Positions 16,490 to 27,200 are shown, counted from the stretch's first letter. The stretch is 64,000 nt of DNA from Peristeroidobacter soli (GCF_004138485.1 NZ_RYEV01000005.1:1-64000); one strand, 5' to 3'. Program-made: numbers and translations. Notes: generated by a model not told the origin, from the letters alone.

Positions 16490-17547
16490 GCGGCGAGAAA
16501 ACCGAACAACCCACCCACAAGAAGCTGCAGGACGCGCGCAAGAAGGGCCAGGTCGCCAAGAGCAAGGACTTCACGCAGACGGCGCTGATCCTTGCGCTGT
16601 TCGGATATCTCATCGCGGCCGCGGGGATGTTGGCGCACAGCCTCGCTGAGTTGCTGGTGCTACCGATGGGGCTCATCAACCAGCCGTTTCGGGTGGCACT
16701 CGAGCCGGTCGTCAGCCAGGTGACTCACAACGCCGTCATGATCGTGCTGCCGTTCCTGGGAATCGTCATCGGGGTCGGCATTTTCGCCGAGATGTTGCAG
16801 GTGGGCGTGCTGCTTTCGTTCGAGGCGCTCAAGCCCAGCGGCAAGAAGCTCAATGTCGCGGCCAATGCCAAGAACATGGTGTCGAAGAAAAACCTGGTGG
16901 AGTTCCTGAAGAACATCCTGAAGGTCGCGGTGCTCACGGCCATCCTGTACAAAGTCGTGCGAAGCGAGATGGCGCATCTGCTCGAACTGCCGAAAGCCGG
17001 CGTCGCCGGCGTGGGCATGGCCATCACGGCACTGTTGAAAGTGCTCATCATCAACGTGGCGATGGTGTATCTCGTGATCGCGCTCGCGGACTTCGTCTAC
17101 CAGCGCCTCGCCTACAAAAAGCAACTGATGATGAGCAAGGACGAGGTGAAGCGCGAATACAAGGAATCCGAAGGCGATCCGCACATCAAAGGCGCACGCA
17201 AACATCTGCACCAGGAGCTGATGATGTCCGGCAACATGGAAAAGACGCGCAAGGCGTCGGTGGTCGTGACGAACCCCACGCACATTGCCATCGCGCTCTA
17301 CTACGATGATGACAAGACGCCGCTGCCGATGGTGCTCGCAAAGGGCACGGACCTGGTCGCCAAGCGCATGATCGAGATCGCCAGGGAGGAGGGCATTCCG
17401 GTGATGCAGAACATTCCGCTCGCACGTGCGCTGCATGCGCACGCTCAGCTCGAACAGTATGTGCCATCGGATCTGCTCGAACCGGTCGCCGAAGTGCTGC
17501 GTGCGGTCAGGAAGGTGGCGCAAGGCCTGCCTCCCGGCGAGACCTGA
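16486..17547 (+). CDS. sctU: T3SS export switch protein SctU
   Basis: 353 residues, the family's normal length. It begins MSGEKTEQPTHKKLQDARKKGQ, has four membrane segments, and a cytoplasmic C-terminal domain with the autocleavage site NPTH (263-266, in VVVTNPTHIAIALYY). Cleavage between Asn and Pro switches the system from needle or pilus subunits to later substrates. It is translationally coupled to sctT and is the last gene of this export-gate operon. Confidence 0.95.
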   Translation: MSGEKTEQPTHKKLQDARKKGQVAKSKDFTQTALILALFGYLIAAAGMLAHSLAELLVLPMGLINQPFRVALEPVVSQVTHNAVMIVLPFLGIVIGVGIFAEMLQVGVLLSFEALKPSGKKLNVAANAKNMVSKKNLVEFLKNILKVAVLTAILYKVVRSEMAHLLELPKAGVAGVGMAITALLKVLIINVAMVYLVIALADFVYQRLAYKKQLMMSKDEVKREYKESEGDPHIKGARKHLHQELMMSGNMEKTRKASVVVTNPTHIAIALYYDDDKTPLPMVLAKGTDLVAKRMIEIAREEGIPVMQNIPLARALHAHAQLEQYVPSDLLEPVAEVLRAVRKVAQGLPPGET

Positions 17548-17559
17548 AACAGAGGCGCC

Positions 17560-17585
17560 GGAACCTCGAAGGCGCCGCTGGTTAC
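17560..17585 (+). promoter_or_regulatory. T3SS-type ECF promoter box before the sctC unit
   Basis: Plus strand: GGAACC, 15 nt, GTTACTCAT. Perfect match. It lies 51 nt before the small gene that precedes sctC, so the secretin is transcribed apart from sctRSTU but by the same sigma factor. Confidence 0.75.
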
Positions 17586-17636
17586 TCATCGGGGGACAGT
17601 GCCAGGTCACCGCACACCGATTGGAAGTACCGACTG

Positions 17637-18044
17637 ATGACAGCACCTCCTGTTCCTCCCGCGTTGGCCTCGCTCGCCGAACAGCGCGGCGTCCACACGG
17701 ATGCATGGGCGTTGCGCGGGACGCTCGATCTGCGAATCGACGCTCGCACTCGTATCAAGCTGCTGCCTGGTCGACGGCCGAATGAAGTGATGCTGGAGGC
17801 GCGGCTCGGCGCGTTGCCGGCTGCACATAAAGAATGCGAGGCGCTGCTTGCCCGCGTGATGCTGCGCGTCACTGCTGGTGCTTCCGACCAGTTGGGAACG
17901 ATCGCTGTCAGCGCCGCGGGTGACCAACTGCTGCTGCAGGCAATGCTCGACGGCGCCGATGCAGATCGCTTCGAGGCGGGTGTGGAAACCTTTCTCAACG
18001 AATTGGATCGCTGGAACGCAGTGGTGGGAGCGAAACGTCCATGA
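17637..18044 (+). CDS. T3SS chaperone-like protein (HrpG position)
   Basis: 135 residues, no signal peptide, mixed alpha/beta, with strands around LDLRIDARTRIKLLPG and NEVMLEARLGALP and a C-terminal helix RFEAGVETFLNELDRW; it looks like a class I type III chaperone fold. It overlaps sctC by four bases (ATGA). In Pseudomonas syringae the small gene before hrcC is hrpG, a chaperone-like regulator; the same position here suggests a similar role, but sequence identity was not tested. Confidence 0.6.
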   Translation: MTAPPVPPALASLAEQRGVHTDAWALRGTLDLRIDARTRIKLLPGRRPNEVMLEARLGALPAAHKECEALLARVMLRVTAGASDQLGTIAVSAAGDQLLLQAMLDGADADRFEAGVETFLNELDRWNAVVGAKRP

Positions 18045-19708
18045 TGTCCTATCTGCGCAAGTTTCGATGGATCGGTTGTGCCGTGTTGCTGGTGTGGTCG
18101 ACCTCGATTTGTTTCGCGGCGGAGCCCTGGCCGGCGGCACAGTTCAAGTACTACGCGCGGCAATCTTCGTTGGTGCGCGTGCTGAGCGATTTCGCCAGCA
18201 CCTTTGGTATCGGGCTCGCGCTCGACCCGGAGGTGGAGGGAAAAGTCACAGGCGATTTCTCCGCGCGCACACCGACGGAGTTCCTGAATTCGCTCGCGTC
18301 CAGCTACGGCTTCAATTGGTACTGGCAAGCGGGCGTGTTGTATGTGAGTCCGGCCCGCGACTGGGTGACGGAGGTGTTGCATGTCGGTATGACGGCCAGT
18401 GACGTGAGCGCCCTCAAGGCGCAGCTCAGCGGGCTGAGTGTTTTCGAGTCCCGCTTCGGCTGGGCCGAGTTTCCCGAGCGCGGCATCGTGATCGTTTCCG
18501 GTCCGGCGTCCTATGTCGGCAAGATCTCATCGGTGGTTGGTTCGCTCGGCACGGGGCCGAGCGATGGCCGTCAGCTGCGCGTGTTCCGGCTGCAGAACGC
18601 ACGGGCCGACGACTACACATTCGAGTATCAGGGTCAGCGCGTCGTGACCCCTGGCGTCGCTACGTTGTTGCGCAACCTTGCGGCGGGCTCGATGGCGTCG
18701 CAGTACGAGAATCCGAGCACCGGCCCGCTCTCGGTGGCGCCATCCGTGATCGAGCCCGTGCAGGCAATTCCTCCCCTGACCGGCGAGGGTGCTGCCGGCA
18801 CTCCGCCGCTTCCGTCCGGTGGTCAGCCGGTGTCAGGTGGCAAGGTTGCCGTGACCGCGGGCCTCAACGCGCTCTCACCCGTGATCGAATCCGATCCGCG
18901 CCTCAACTCGGTGGTCGTGTATGACGCGCCGGAGAAAATGCCGATCTACGAAGCGCTGATCCGCGAGCTTGACGCCGGGCGTCCGCAAATACAGATCGAA
19001 GCCATGATCGTCGATGTCGCCACCGACAAAATCGATACGCTCGGCGTGGCGTGGCGCGCCGGCGGCGGCAGCGTCAGCGGTGGTTTTGGCGGTGGCGGAA
19101 ATGGTGAGGGCACCATCCTGTCCGTCAATACGGACGGCTTCTTCGCGCGGGTTCGTGCACTGGTGACGGAAGGTAATGCTCGCATCCTGGGTCGCCCGTC
19201 GGTGCTGACGCTCGACAACTTGTCTGCCGTGCTGTCGCTGTCCGAAACGCTCTACACGCGAGTGTCGGGGCTGCGCGAGGACCGCAAGGGCGGCTCGTAC
19301 GGTGCCTTGGTGCCGATCACGACCGGCACGCTGCTGAAAGTCATTCCGCGGCTCGTGGACGAAAACGGCCGGCGCGATATCGCGCTCGCCGTGGAGATCC
19401 AGGACGGCCAGATCCAGCGCGACTCGAAAGACAGCGAGGAGACGTTGCCGAGCGTGAGACAGAGCGCGATCAACACTCAGGCCGTGGTTCGCGAAAACGA
19501 TTGCCTGCTCATCGGCGGATATTTCATGGAGAGCGACAACCTCGTGGAGCGCCGCGTGCCTGGGCTCAGTCGCGTGCCGCTGTTGGGGGCGTTGTTTCGA
19601 GACAAGAGCGGCGAGCACAAGCGCAGTGCGCGCCTGTTCGTGATCCGGCCGATGGTCGTGCCCTCGTCCTCGACGCTCAGCGCGAACCTGGAACCGTCGA
19701 ATCGATAG
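18041..19708 (+). CDS. sctC: T3SS outer-membrane secretin SctC
   Basis: 555 residues with a Sec signal (CAVLLVWSTSICFAAEP). The N0 domain follows (YYARQSSLVRVLSDFASTFG, VTGDFSARTPTEFLNSLASSYG), then N1/N3-type domains, and the secretin core from about residue 310 (QIQIEAMIVDVATDK) with the conserved end VPGLSRVPLLGALFRDKSGE. It forms the outer-membrane ring of the injectisome. Similar in size to HrcC/YscC. A second ATG lies one codon later. It is coupled to the chaperone-like gene before it. Confidence 0.92.
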   Translation: MMSYLRKFRWIGCAVLLVWSTSICFAAEPWPAAQFKYYARQSSLVRVLSDFASTFGIGLALDPEVEGKVTGDFSARTPTEFLNSLASSYGFNWYWQAGVLYVSPARDWVTEVLHVGMTASDVSALKAQLSGLSVFESRFGWAEFPERGIVIVSGPASYVGKISSVVGSLGTGPSDGRQLRVFRLQNARADDYTFEYQGQRVVTPGVATLLRNLAAGSMASQYENPSTGPLSVAPSVIEPVQAIPPLTGEGAAGTPPLPSGGQPVSGGKVAVTAGLNALSPVIESDPRLNSVVVYDAPEKMPIYEALIRELDAGRPQIQIEAMIVDVATDKIDTLGVAWRAGGGSVSGGFGGGGNGEGTILSVNTDGFFARVRALVTEGNARILGRPSVLTLDNLSAVLSLSETLYTRVSGLREDRKGGSYGALVPITTGTLLKVIPRLVDENGRRDIALAVEIQDGQIQRDSKDSEETLPSVRQSAINTQAVVRENDCLLIGGYFMESDNLVERRVPGLSRVPLLGALFRDKSGEHKRSARLFVIRPMVVPSSSTLSANLEPSNR

Positions 19709-19740
19709 TCCGCGAGCGTTGCGCCCACCCTTGGAACTTC

Positions 19741-19790
19741 CGCATCCCACCCGGCCGGAGAGTGTCGTGCCGACCGGCCGGTTGCTGAAA
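19741..19790. terminator. Possible hairpin after sctC
   Basis: Two copies of CCGGCCGG (near 19750 and 19775), each able to pair with the other around a loop, lie between sctC and the next gene. There is no clear T-run, so it may be a weak terminator or simply repeated GC-rich sequence. Confidence 0.3.
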
Positions 19791-19855
19791 TCACCTTCGT
19801 GATAGCTGCTCGCGGCAAAACGTCATCTTCAGAGAACTGTTCAGTGAAACCATAC

Positions 19856-22471
19856 ATGTGGCGAAATGTGAGCTTCGCGGAGCTGTGCAACGCTCTGCTC
19901 TGTGCCGTCGCCATGGTCGTTCTTGCGGGTTGCGGCGGCGGTGGTGGCGGGTGGCATCCCGCGGGCGGAGGATCGCAGCTCACGCCGCCGCAGACCGATC
20001 CGCCCACGAGCAACGATCCACCGGCGGACGACGATCCGCCAGCCACATCGGATCCGCCCGCCGCATCGCTCAGTCTCAACGACGGCGCCACGATTCGTCA
20101 GTACACGGCCGGGGCTACTGTGGTCGTTCCGGTTTCCCTGGATGGAGCCGCCGATGAAGCGCCGCTGACCGTGACGATCGCCTCTTCGGATGTGAAGGTT
20201 GCGGCAGTTGCTCCTGGCACTTGTTTCCTGGCAGGCACCGGCAGCTCGTGCCTCGTGACCGTGCGTGCCATGGGCACCGGTACGGCGACACTTTCAGCGT
20301 CGGCGCCGGGGCAGGAGACCGTGACGACGCAAGTTTCCGTCGGCGGGCCACCGCCACAACAGTACGATTACGGCAAGGTCCAGATCGGTACCTTTCCGAC
20401 GGCGGCAGCACTGTCGACCTCGAATTTCCAGAGCGCCGGGCAGCTCGGACAGATCGTCACGTTGCAGGCCAGCCTCACGGGCTTCGATCAGCCTCTGAAC
20501 GGGATACCGATTCTGCTGCAGACCACGGCAGGCGCATTCATCGGCAACCCTCAGTGCAACGTGGACAGTGCCGCTGATCCGAATCACACATGTTTGTATC
20601 AGCTGCGTCTGCCGAGCTCGGCGCCGGCCGACAACAAGGTGGTGGTCACGGCTCGCGTAGTGGGGACGGCGTCCTCGTTCCAGGCATGGAATGCGCCGAC
20701 CGTGACGATCGCAACCACCGACGCGTCCGTTGCCGGCACGATCGCGCTCGAAAGCACCGACGGCGGTGCGCCGCGTGGCATGTCGAGCCCGATGTGGGCC
20801 GTGCTGCGCGACAGCTCCGGCGTCGGCGACACTGTAGTGACGCTGCAGGCGTCGAACACGAATGTCACGATCAATCCTGGAGTGACGCGCACGTCCGGCG
20901 CCTATCAGCAGCAGTCGTGCACGCTCAGTTCGGTGAACCCGGTGTGCGGCTTCGGCGTGAAAGGCGAGACCGCCGGCACCGTTTCGATCGCCGCGGGCGC
21001 CGGTGGCTACACCATCGACCCGTTGGCCTTGATGATCGACGAGCCATCGGCGACCGCTCGCGTTTTCAAGTTCCGCAACACGAGCCCCAATCCGGTCTGG
21101 CTCGGGGTCACCTCAGGCACGTCGAACAGCTATCAGACGCGTGCATTGATCAGCTCCACGGATGCGTCGGCGAGTGGGCCGAGCAAAATGTGCGGCCCAT
21201 CGAATCCGGGCGGAGCGTGTCCGCGCGGATCGACGTGTCAGCAGGGCGGCGCCTATCCGGACGACGACACGACTTACTTCTGCTACTGGGATGCGCCGCA
21301 GCCGTCGAACGGCTATCAGCTGCGTGCCTCGTCGACGGACAGCACGACCGTGAGCATCTCCGACTCGTCTTACGATCCCGTCGCGGATATCACCTGGTCG
21401 GGCAATTTCTTCCCACGGGAAGGCTGCACGCTCTCCAATACCGGCGAGCTGATCTGCGCGGTAGCCAACTGCGGAAACGCGACGTCGGGTGAGGCATGCG
21501 CTCCAGGAACGGGAGGAGCACCAGCGGTGGCGACGTTGCCGGAAGTCACGCTCCAGCGTTACAACACGGACTACTACGACATCTCGATCATTGGCGGCGC
21601 CAATGTGGCCACGTCGTTCGGCCCGGATCGCGCAGCCACATCGTCTCTGAGTCCCATTCCCGATGCCGACGGCTATCAGTGCGGCACCGCTGGCGCCAAC
21701 ACGGCGCAGGGCTCATTGCCGGCAGCCGATTGGGACATGGCAACGCACGTCGCGGAACCCGTGGTAGCGGGCGGAACGGAACCGTTCAGCTTCGCGGCGC
21801 AGACGAGCGCCACGAAATCGACCTCGTTCTATCAATTCGTTTCTTCCGTCACACCGCGCGAAGCGCCGGGCTGTTCCACGAGCAATGCCTGCACGACGCC
21901 TGGCTATGTGTGCGGGTATGACTCGGCCGCGGTCGATCGCGGCGGCGACTCGGACTATCAGACGAGCTGCGGCAATCCGGTTGCCTGGCTCTCCGCCAAC
22001 CAGCTGTGGGCGATGAATACCTCGCCGTCCAATGCCGCGCCGTTTCGCTTCTCCAGCAGCTATCAATCCTCTTCCGGGCCGGCCGTGCAGCTCAACCAGC
22101 TCTTCAGCTGTACTGCGCCTACCGCCAGCGGCTATGCCGTTTCCAATACCGATGCGTCGTTGTCTTGTGGTTGCACGAACTGGGGTGACGCGTCACTGCC
22201 GGGCGTGACGGGCGATGCGCCGTTCGCTGCGAAGATCGCGTCGCCGACCACGCCGTGTTCGACCAACAACACGGTCGAAGCGCAACACCCGTGGACCGAG
22301 AACGTGCTGCCGACGATCGCGTGGCTGAAGAAAGCGTGTCCGACCTGCTACACGTATCCGTTCGACGATATGAGCTCGACGTTCCAGTGCACGAACCACG
22401 AGCTCGCGGCGGCGGGAACGAACTCGGTTCCCTATCTCATCACTTTCGGAGGACATCTCCCGGGCCGTTGA
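19856..22471 (+). CDS. Lipoprotein with thaumatin-like C-terminal domain
   Basis: 871 residues. Lipoprotein signal (AMVVLAGC), Gly run, Asp/Pro-rich linker, then beta-rich Ig-like domains (about 70-400). From about residue 402 to the end it resembles thaumatin-like proteins: FRNTSPNPVWLGV at the domain start, WSGNFFPREGC, YYDISIIGGANV, many cysteines, and the end ACPTCYTYPFDDMSSTFQC, the classical thaumatin C-terminal signature. Thaumatin-like proteins are mostly plant or fungal defence proteins with beta-glucan binding; bacterial ones are rare. It lies between sctC and the TPS operon, with no clear box of its own. Start at the ATG 19856; a GTG at 19844 is possible. Confidence 0.75.
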   Translation: MWRNVSFAELCNALLCAVAMVVLAGCGGGGGGWHPAGGGSQLTPPQTDPPTSNDPPADDDPPATSDPPAASLSLNDGATIRQYTAGATVVVPVSLDGAADEAPLTVTIASSDVKVAAVAPGTCFLAGTGSSCLVTVRAMGTGTATLSASAPGQETVTTQVSVGGPPPQQYDYGKVQIGTFPTAAALSTSNFQSAGQLGQIVTLQASLTGFDQPLNGIPILLQTTAGAFIGNPQCNVDSAADPNHTCLYQLRLPSSAPADNKVVVTARVVGTASSFQAWNAPTVTIATTDASVAGTIALESTDGGAPRGMSSPMWAVLRDSSGVGDTVVTLQASNTNVTINPGVTRTSGAYQQQSCTLSSVNPVCGFGVKGETAGTVSIAAGAGGYTIDPLALMIDEPSATARVFKFRNTSPNPVWLGVTSGTSNSYQTRALISSTDASASGPSKMCGPSNPGGACPRGSTCQQGGAYPDDDTTYFCYWDAPQPSNGYQLRASSTDSTTVSISDSSYDPVADITWSGNFFPREGCTLSNTGELICAVANCGNATSGEACAPGTGGAPAVATLPEVTLQRYNTDYYDISIIGGANVATSFGPDRAATSSLSPIPDADGYQCGTAGANTAQGSLPAADWDMATHVAEPVVAGGTEPFSFAAQTSATKSTSFYQFVSSVTPREAPGCSTSNACTTPGYVCGYDSAAVDRGGDSDYQTSCGNPVAWLSANQLWAMNTSPSNAAPFRFSSSYQSSSGPAVQLNQLFSCTAPTASGYAVSNTDASLSCGCTNWGDASLPGVTGDAPFAAKIASPTTPCSTNNTVEAQHPWTENVLPTIAWLKKACPTCYTYPFDDMSSTFQCTNHELAAAGTNSVPYLITFGGHLPGR

Positions 22472-22472
22472 G

Positions 22473-22497
22473 GGAACTCAACGCCGCGAGTTGTTAC
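22473..22497 (+). promoter_or_regulatory. T3SS-type ECF promoter box before the two-partner secretion operon
   Basis: Plus strand: GGAACT, 14 nt, GTTACCCA. It differs from consensus by one base in the -35. It links the adhesin operon to the T3SS regulon. Confidence 0.6.
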
Positions 22498-22562
22498 CCA
22501 TGCGTAGATCGCACGGCGCACGCCAGCGCGCGATTCCGCGAACAAACATCCAGGAGACGACG

Positions 22563-24272
22563 TTGCTGAATCGTTCCATTCGCTTGCGCCGCGCAGTGCG
22601 CTACTTGGTAATGGTGCCTGCTGTCTGTGGCCTGAGCTCGGTGACTTGGGCTCAATCGATTCCGCTGCCAGCGCCCACCGCGGGTTCAGTGCTGCGCGAG
22701 ATCCAGGCACAGCCTGCCGCGTCCTCGCAGGATCTTGGTGCGCCGAATCTGATCATTCCGAAAGCGGAACAGACCACGGCAGCGGGTGGACCGAAGATCG
22801 ACGTTCGCCAATATCAGCTCAAGGGAGAGTCGGCGGCGGACGCGCAATCGTTGCAGCCGCTGCTTGCGCCGTTCGTCGGCGCCGGCAAGACCCTCGCCGA
22901 TCTGGAAGCAGCGGCGAAGGCCGTCGAAACCGAGCTGCGCCATCGTGGCCGCTTCCTTGCGCAAGTCATCGTTCCCGCGCAGCGAATGGTCGACGGCGTC
23001 GTCGAGCTGCAGGTGTTCGAAGGCCGGCTCGGCGAGGTGAGCATCGACGTGCAGCCGGACGCAAACATTTCTCGCTCCCTGGTCGACAGCACTGTCGAAC
23101 CGCTGCGTGGCAATCCACCGATCGAGCGGGACTTGATCGATGGCGCGTTATTGCGATTGGGCGATCTGCGCGGCATCGCCGTGCACTCGGTGCTCAAGCC
23201 CGGTGATGAACCCGGCATAGCGGACCTGGCAATCGACATCAATCGCGGGCGCCGTTACGCCACCGAATTCGAGTACGACAACGGCGGCTCGGTGTACACC
23301 GGTCGCGATCGCTTCTACGCGAATCTCGACGTGTTCGATCTGGCCGGCCGCGGCGACGTCGCTTCATTGCAAGCGCAGGCGTCGACCGGCACTCGTTATA
23401 TACAAGGCTCGTGGCTCGTGCCCGTCAACGGCCTCGGTACGCGCATCGGTCCCGTCGCCGGCTGGTTGGACTACGAGCTGGGCACGCCGCAGTTCGAGCC
23501 GCTCGACGCACGGGGCAATGCTTACTGGTTTGCCCTGCAATTGCAGCAGCCGCTGATTCGCTCGCAGGATCACAATCTTTATCTGCAGGCCAGTCTCGGC
23601 GAACGTCGCTTCGAGGATGAAGTGCGGGCGCTTGGCATCGACAGCCACAAGAGCGTGGATGGTTACGGCAGCATCGGCCTCGCGGGCCAGGTGCGCGACA
23701 GCTACCGAGGTCTCAACAACTACTCGTTCAGCGTCGCGAGCGGCAAGCTCGGCTTCGATGACGCGGCCGATGCGGCATTCGACGCACAGAGCTACCGAAC
23801 GGCCGGGCGATACACCCTCTATTCGGTTGCGCTATCCCGGTTGCAGACGATCACGTCGAGGGATTCATTGTTGCTGGCGACTCAGGCGCAGTTGCCGAGC
23901 CGCAATCTCGACAGCTCCGAGAAGTTCACGCTCGGTGGAATGAGCGCGGTGCGGGGCTATCCCGCGACCGACTCGCCCAGCGATCAAGCAATCACGTTGA
24001 CGTGGGAATACCGCAGGCTGCTCGGTTTCGCACTGGACGGCCGCTGGAGTGCTTCGCTGTTCGGCGATTACGGCTTTGGCCGGCTGCACGACGAGCCCCT
24101 GCCAACCGATCCCGACAATACTCGTGACATTCATTCGCACGGCATCGGCCTCGACTACGGCAGCGACATGGGCCTTTCCATTCGCGGCTTCGTCGCCTGG
24201 CGCGGCAACGAGCCGGCCCAGACCGACGATCGCAGCGCGCGCCTGTTCGTGCAAGCCAGCATGGCCTTCTGA
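22563..24272 (+). CDS. Two-partner secretion outer-membrane transporter (TpsB, ShlB/FhaC family)
   Basis: 569 residues from the TTG at 22563, which has AGGAGA five bases upstream. The in-frame TTG at 22491 and ATG at 22500 overlap or abut the promoter box and are rejected. Signal peptide near VPAVCGLSSVTWAQ, POTRA domains (IDVRQYQLKGES, AQVIVPAQRMVDGVVELQVFEGRLGEV), and a 16-strand barrel region with the FhaC-type motif GGMSAVRGYP. It secretes the TpsA protein encoded next, 24 nt downstream. Confidence 0.9.
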   Translation: MLNRSIRLRRAVRYLVMVPAVCGLSSVTWAQSIPLPAPTAGSVLREIQAQPAASSQDLGAPNLIIPKAEQTTAAGGPKIDVRQYQLKGESAADAQSLQPLLAPFVGAGKTLADLEAAAKAVETELRHRGRFLAQVIVPAQRMVDGVVELQVFEGRLGEVSIDVQPDANISRSLVDSTVEPLRGNPPIERDLIDGALLRLGDLRGIAVHSVLKPGDEPGIADLAIDINRGRRYATEFEYDNGGSVYTGRDRFYANLDVFDLAGRGDVASLQAQASTGTRYIQGSWLVPVNGLGTRIGPVAGWLDYELGTPQFEPLDARGNAYWFALQLQQPLIRSQDHNLYLQASLGERRFEDEVRALGIDSHKSVDGYGSIGLAGQVRDSYRGLNNYSFSVASGKLGFDDAADAAFDAQSYRTAGRYTLYSVALSRLQTITSRDSLLLATQAQLPSRNLDSSEKFTLGGMSAVRGYPATDSPSDQAITLTWEYRRLLGFALDGRWSASLFGDYGFGRLHDEPLPTDPDNTRDIHSHGIGLDYGSDMGLSIRGFVAWRGNEPAQTDDRSARLFVQASMAF

Positions 24273-24296
24273 TTTTCCGATGAGGAACCGCTTCCG

Positions 24297-27200
24297 ATGA
24301 ACAAGAAAGTTTTCGCACTGACGCCGCTGGCGTTGGCCTGCAAGTGTGTCCTGGCGCAGGCTGCGCCCCCAGTGCTGCCCGCCGGCGGCGCGATCGTGCA
24401 AGGTCAGGGCAGCATCGCCATCAGCGGCGACACGCTGACCGTCAATCAAAGCAGCCAGCGAATGATCGCCGACTGGCAGAGCTTCTCGATCGGCAGCGAC
24501 AATACCGTCCGGTTCGCGCAGCCCTCGGCGGATGCCGTGGCGTTGAATCGTGTCGTCGGTGGAGATCCCAGCCGCATTCTCGGCAATCTCTCCGCCAACG
24601 GTCGTGTCTACATTCAAAACCCGAACGGCGTGCTCTTTGCGAAGGGCGCGCAGGTGAACGTCGGCAGCCTGGTTGCGACGACGTTGCAGGCGGATGCGAA
24701 AGAGTTCATGGAGACTGGAGGCCTGAAGCTCAGCGGTGCGCAGGGCGCGGGCACCGTGAGCAACGAAGGCACGATCAACGCGGCTCCAGGTGGACACGTA
24801 GTGCTGGCTGGACCGAACGTCAACAATGCAGGCTCCATCAATGCGCCTGGCGGCACGCTTGCGCTCGCCGCGGCCGGCGCAGTCACTGTCGACCCGACAG
24901 GCGCCGGCGTCGTATCGATCGATGTTTCGGCCGAGGCGGTGGGCGCACAGCTCGTCAATAGTGGTGTGCTCACCGCCGATGGCGGTCGGATCAATCTGCA
25001 AGCGGCGGCCGTCAACGCGGCTGCGAGCCACGTGCTGCAGATCGACGGCATCGTGCGTGCTCGCAGCATCGAGGGACACGACGGCGAGATCGTACTCTCC
25101 GGCGGGGCGAGCGGCCTCGTGAGTGTCGGCGGTCAGCTCGATGCGAGTGGTGAAGGAACGAACGGCGGGACCGTGAAGGTACTCGGCGATCGCGTGCTTC
25201 TGCAAAACACTGCGCAGATCGATGCCGCCGGCACGAACGGCGGCCGCGTACTCGTGGGTGGAGCGTTCCAGGGGCAGGGCAGTGAGCCCAACGCACGGGT
25301 CACGGTGGTTGAAGAAGGTGCACGGATCGACGCCAGCGCGAGAGATCGCGGCAATGGCGGCGATGTCGTCGTGTGGTCTGACGACGTCACCTCGTATGCA
25401 GGAAACATTGCTGCTCGCGGTGGAGCCTCCGGCGGCGACGGTGGCAGCGTGGAGGTTTCCGGAAAACGTACGCTTTTGTTTACCGGTGCCGTGGACACAC
25501 AGGCGCCGGCCGGGAAGCGGGGAACCCTACTGCTCGATCCGGAAGACATCGATATCGGCGAGACGGCGAACGTCGATGGCGTGGGGCCCACCGGCGACGA
25601 TTTGCTGGGCACGACACTCCTGGAGGATGACTACCTTTACGCCGAGAGCTCGATCACGGCATCGAACGTTGCTTCCCTTCTTGCAACAACAGATGTCACG
25701 CTGCAGGCCGGCTATAGCGTGACGGTGAGCGCGCCGCTCTCGGTTGCCCCCGGCGGCGCCGACTCCACGCTGACGATCAACACTCCGCATGCATTCATCA
25801 ACGCTCCAGTGACCCTGAACAATGCATCGTTGAACATCGATACCCAACGGCTCTTCAGCGACTCGATCCGCGTCAATGCCCCGGTGCAGAGCTTGCGCTC
25901 GGTGGCGTTGACCAGCACCGATATCGGCCTGGCCGCCGACGTCACGGTGCCGTCGCTGACGATGCGTGTGCCGGACGATGCCCTGATCCCCGGCTCGATC
26001 CACCAGGATGCAGGCTCGATCGACTCGTCCGACGTGTTGACCCGCGCGACCCAGGGAATCGTATCGTTGACGCAGGCCGGCAATACCATGGCAACGCTCG
26101 ACGTTACCGCTTATACCGCAAGCGTCGACGTGGACTTTACGCCGGACGGCTCGCCGCTCAGGACCGGCGCGACCATCGGCGATGCGTACACGCTGAACGT
26201 CGGCGAGCGGGTCGTGCAGTCCAGAAGCATGACCATCGGCGGCGAATTCGATGTGACGACGGCTGGAGATGCCGCGCTGGACGATCCTGACAACGAGTTC
26301 ATCGGCCCGGTGCGCTTCGATATCGACGGCAGCTTGCGCCTGCGGGACGTCAACGATCTCGATGCTGGCGGCGTGGCGCGTGATGACATCAATATCGTCG
26401 CGGGCGGACTCTTCATCCTCGGAGCGGATATCAGCTCCACGGACGCGAGTCGCCAATCCCTCGTGGAGTTTTCGAGCGCCGGCTTCGACAACAGCGCCGA
26501 CGCGCATGTGAACGTGCAGCCCGGCAGCCGCTTCATCATTCGCTCCAGCGATTTCACCCGGGATGTCATTGGCGCCATCGGCTTCAGCGCCGACGACATC
26601 GCCAATGTGAACTACACCGTGCTCAATGGCTGGGTCGGTGCCGATCCGACCACGGGCAACGGCTACTATACGAATCGTCGCGGCACCATCGATGCGCCGA
26701 ATGCGGATCGACCGCCGATCTCATGGATCTACGATCGCACGACCGCGTTCGATTTCGTGCAGACCGGCAACCAGGCCGACGCCTGGCTGCAGCAGGACGC
26801 CCATGGTGCGACCGGCCTGAGCCACTACCGAGTGGTGACCGACGGCGCGTTCGACGACCCGACGGCCGGCACCAACAAGCGCTACACGGTGGACGCAACC
26901 AACAACGTGGTGGCGACCTACGCGGATAATGGTTCCACGGTTTACGGGCTGCTCTATGAATCTTTCACCCGGCCGGCGGGTGAGGTGGGCCCGGAAGGTC
27001 CGGGCAACGCGATCTCAGAGATCATCCCGCGGCCCGTCTACAGCAACGGCGTAGATGCGATCGATCGAGCTTATGACGGGACCAGTACCGTGGCACTCAA
27101 CATCGACGCTGCGACGCTGAGCGGCGTGCTGGAAGGTGACACCGTCGGCCTGGCGCCCGGCAACCTCGTGGGCACGATGGCGGATCCGGACGCCGGCATC

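Noticed and set aside
22491-22562. Upstream in-frame start (TTG at 22491) for tpsB
   Set aside because: It lies within the -10 region of the promoter box; the TTG at 22563 has a good ribosome site.
23865-25205. Long minus-strand open frame (446 codons) opposite tpsB/tpsA
   Set aside because: The product is rich in Arg/His/Asp with no family features; it is the antisense shadow of GC-rich tpsB and tpsA, whose domains are clear.
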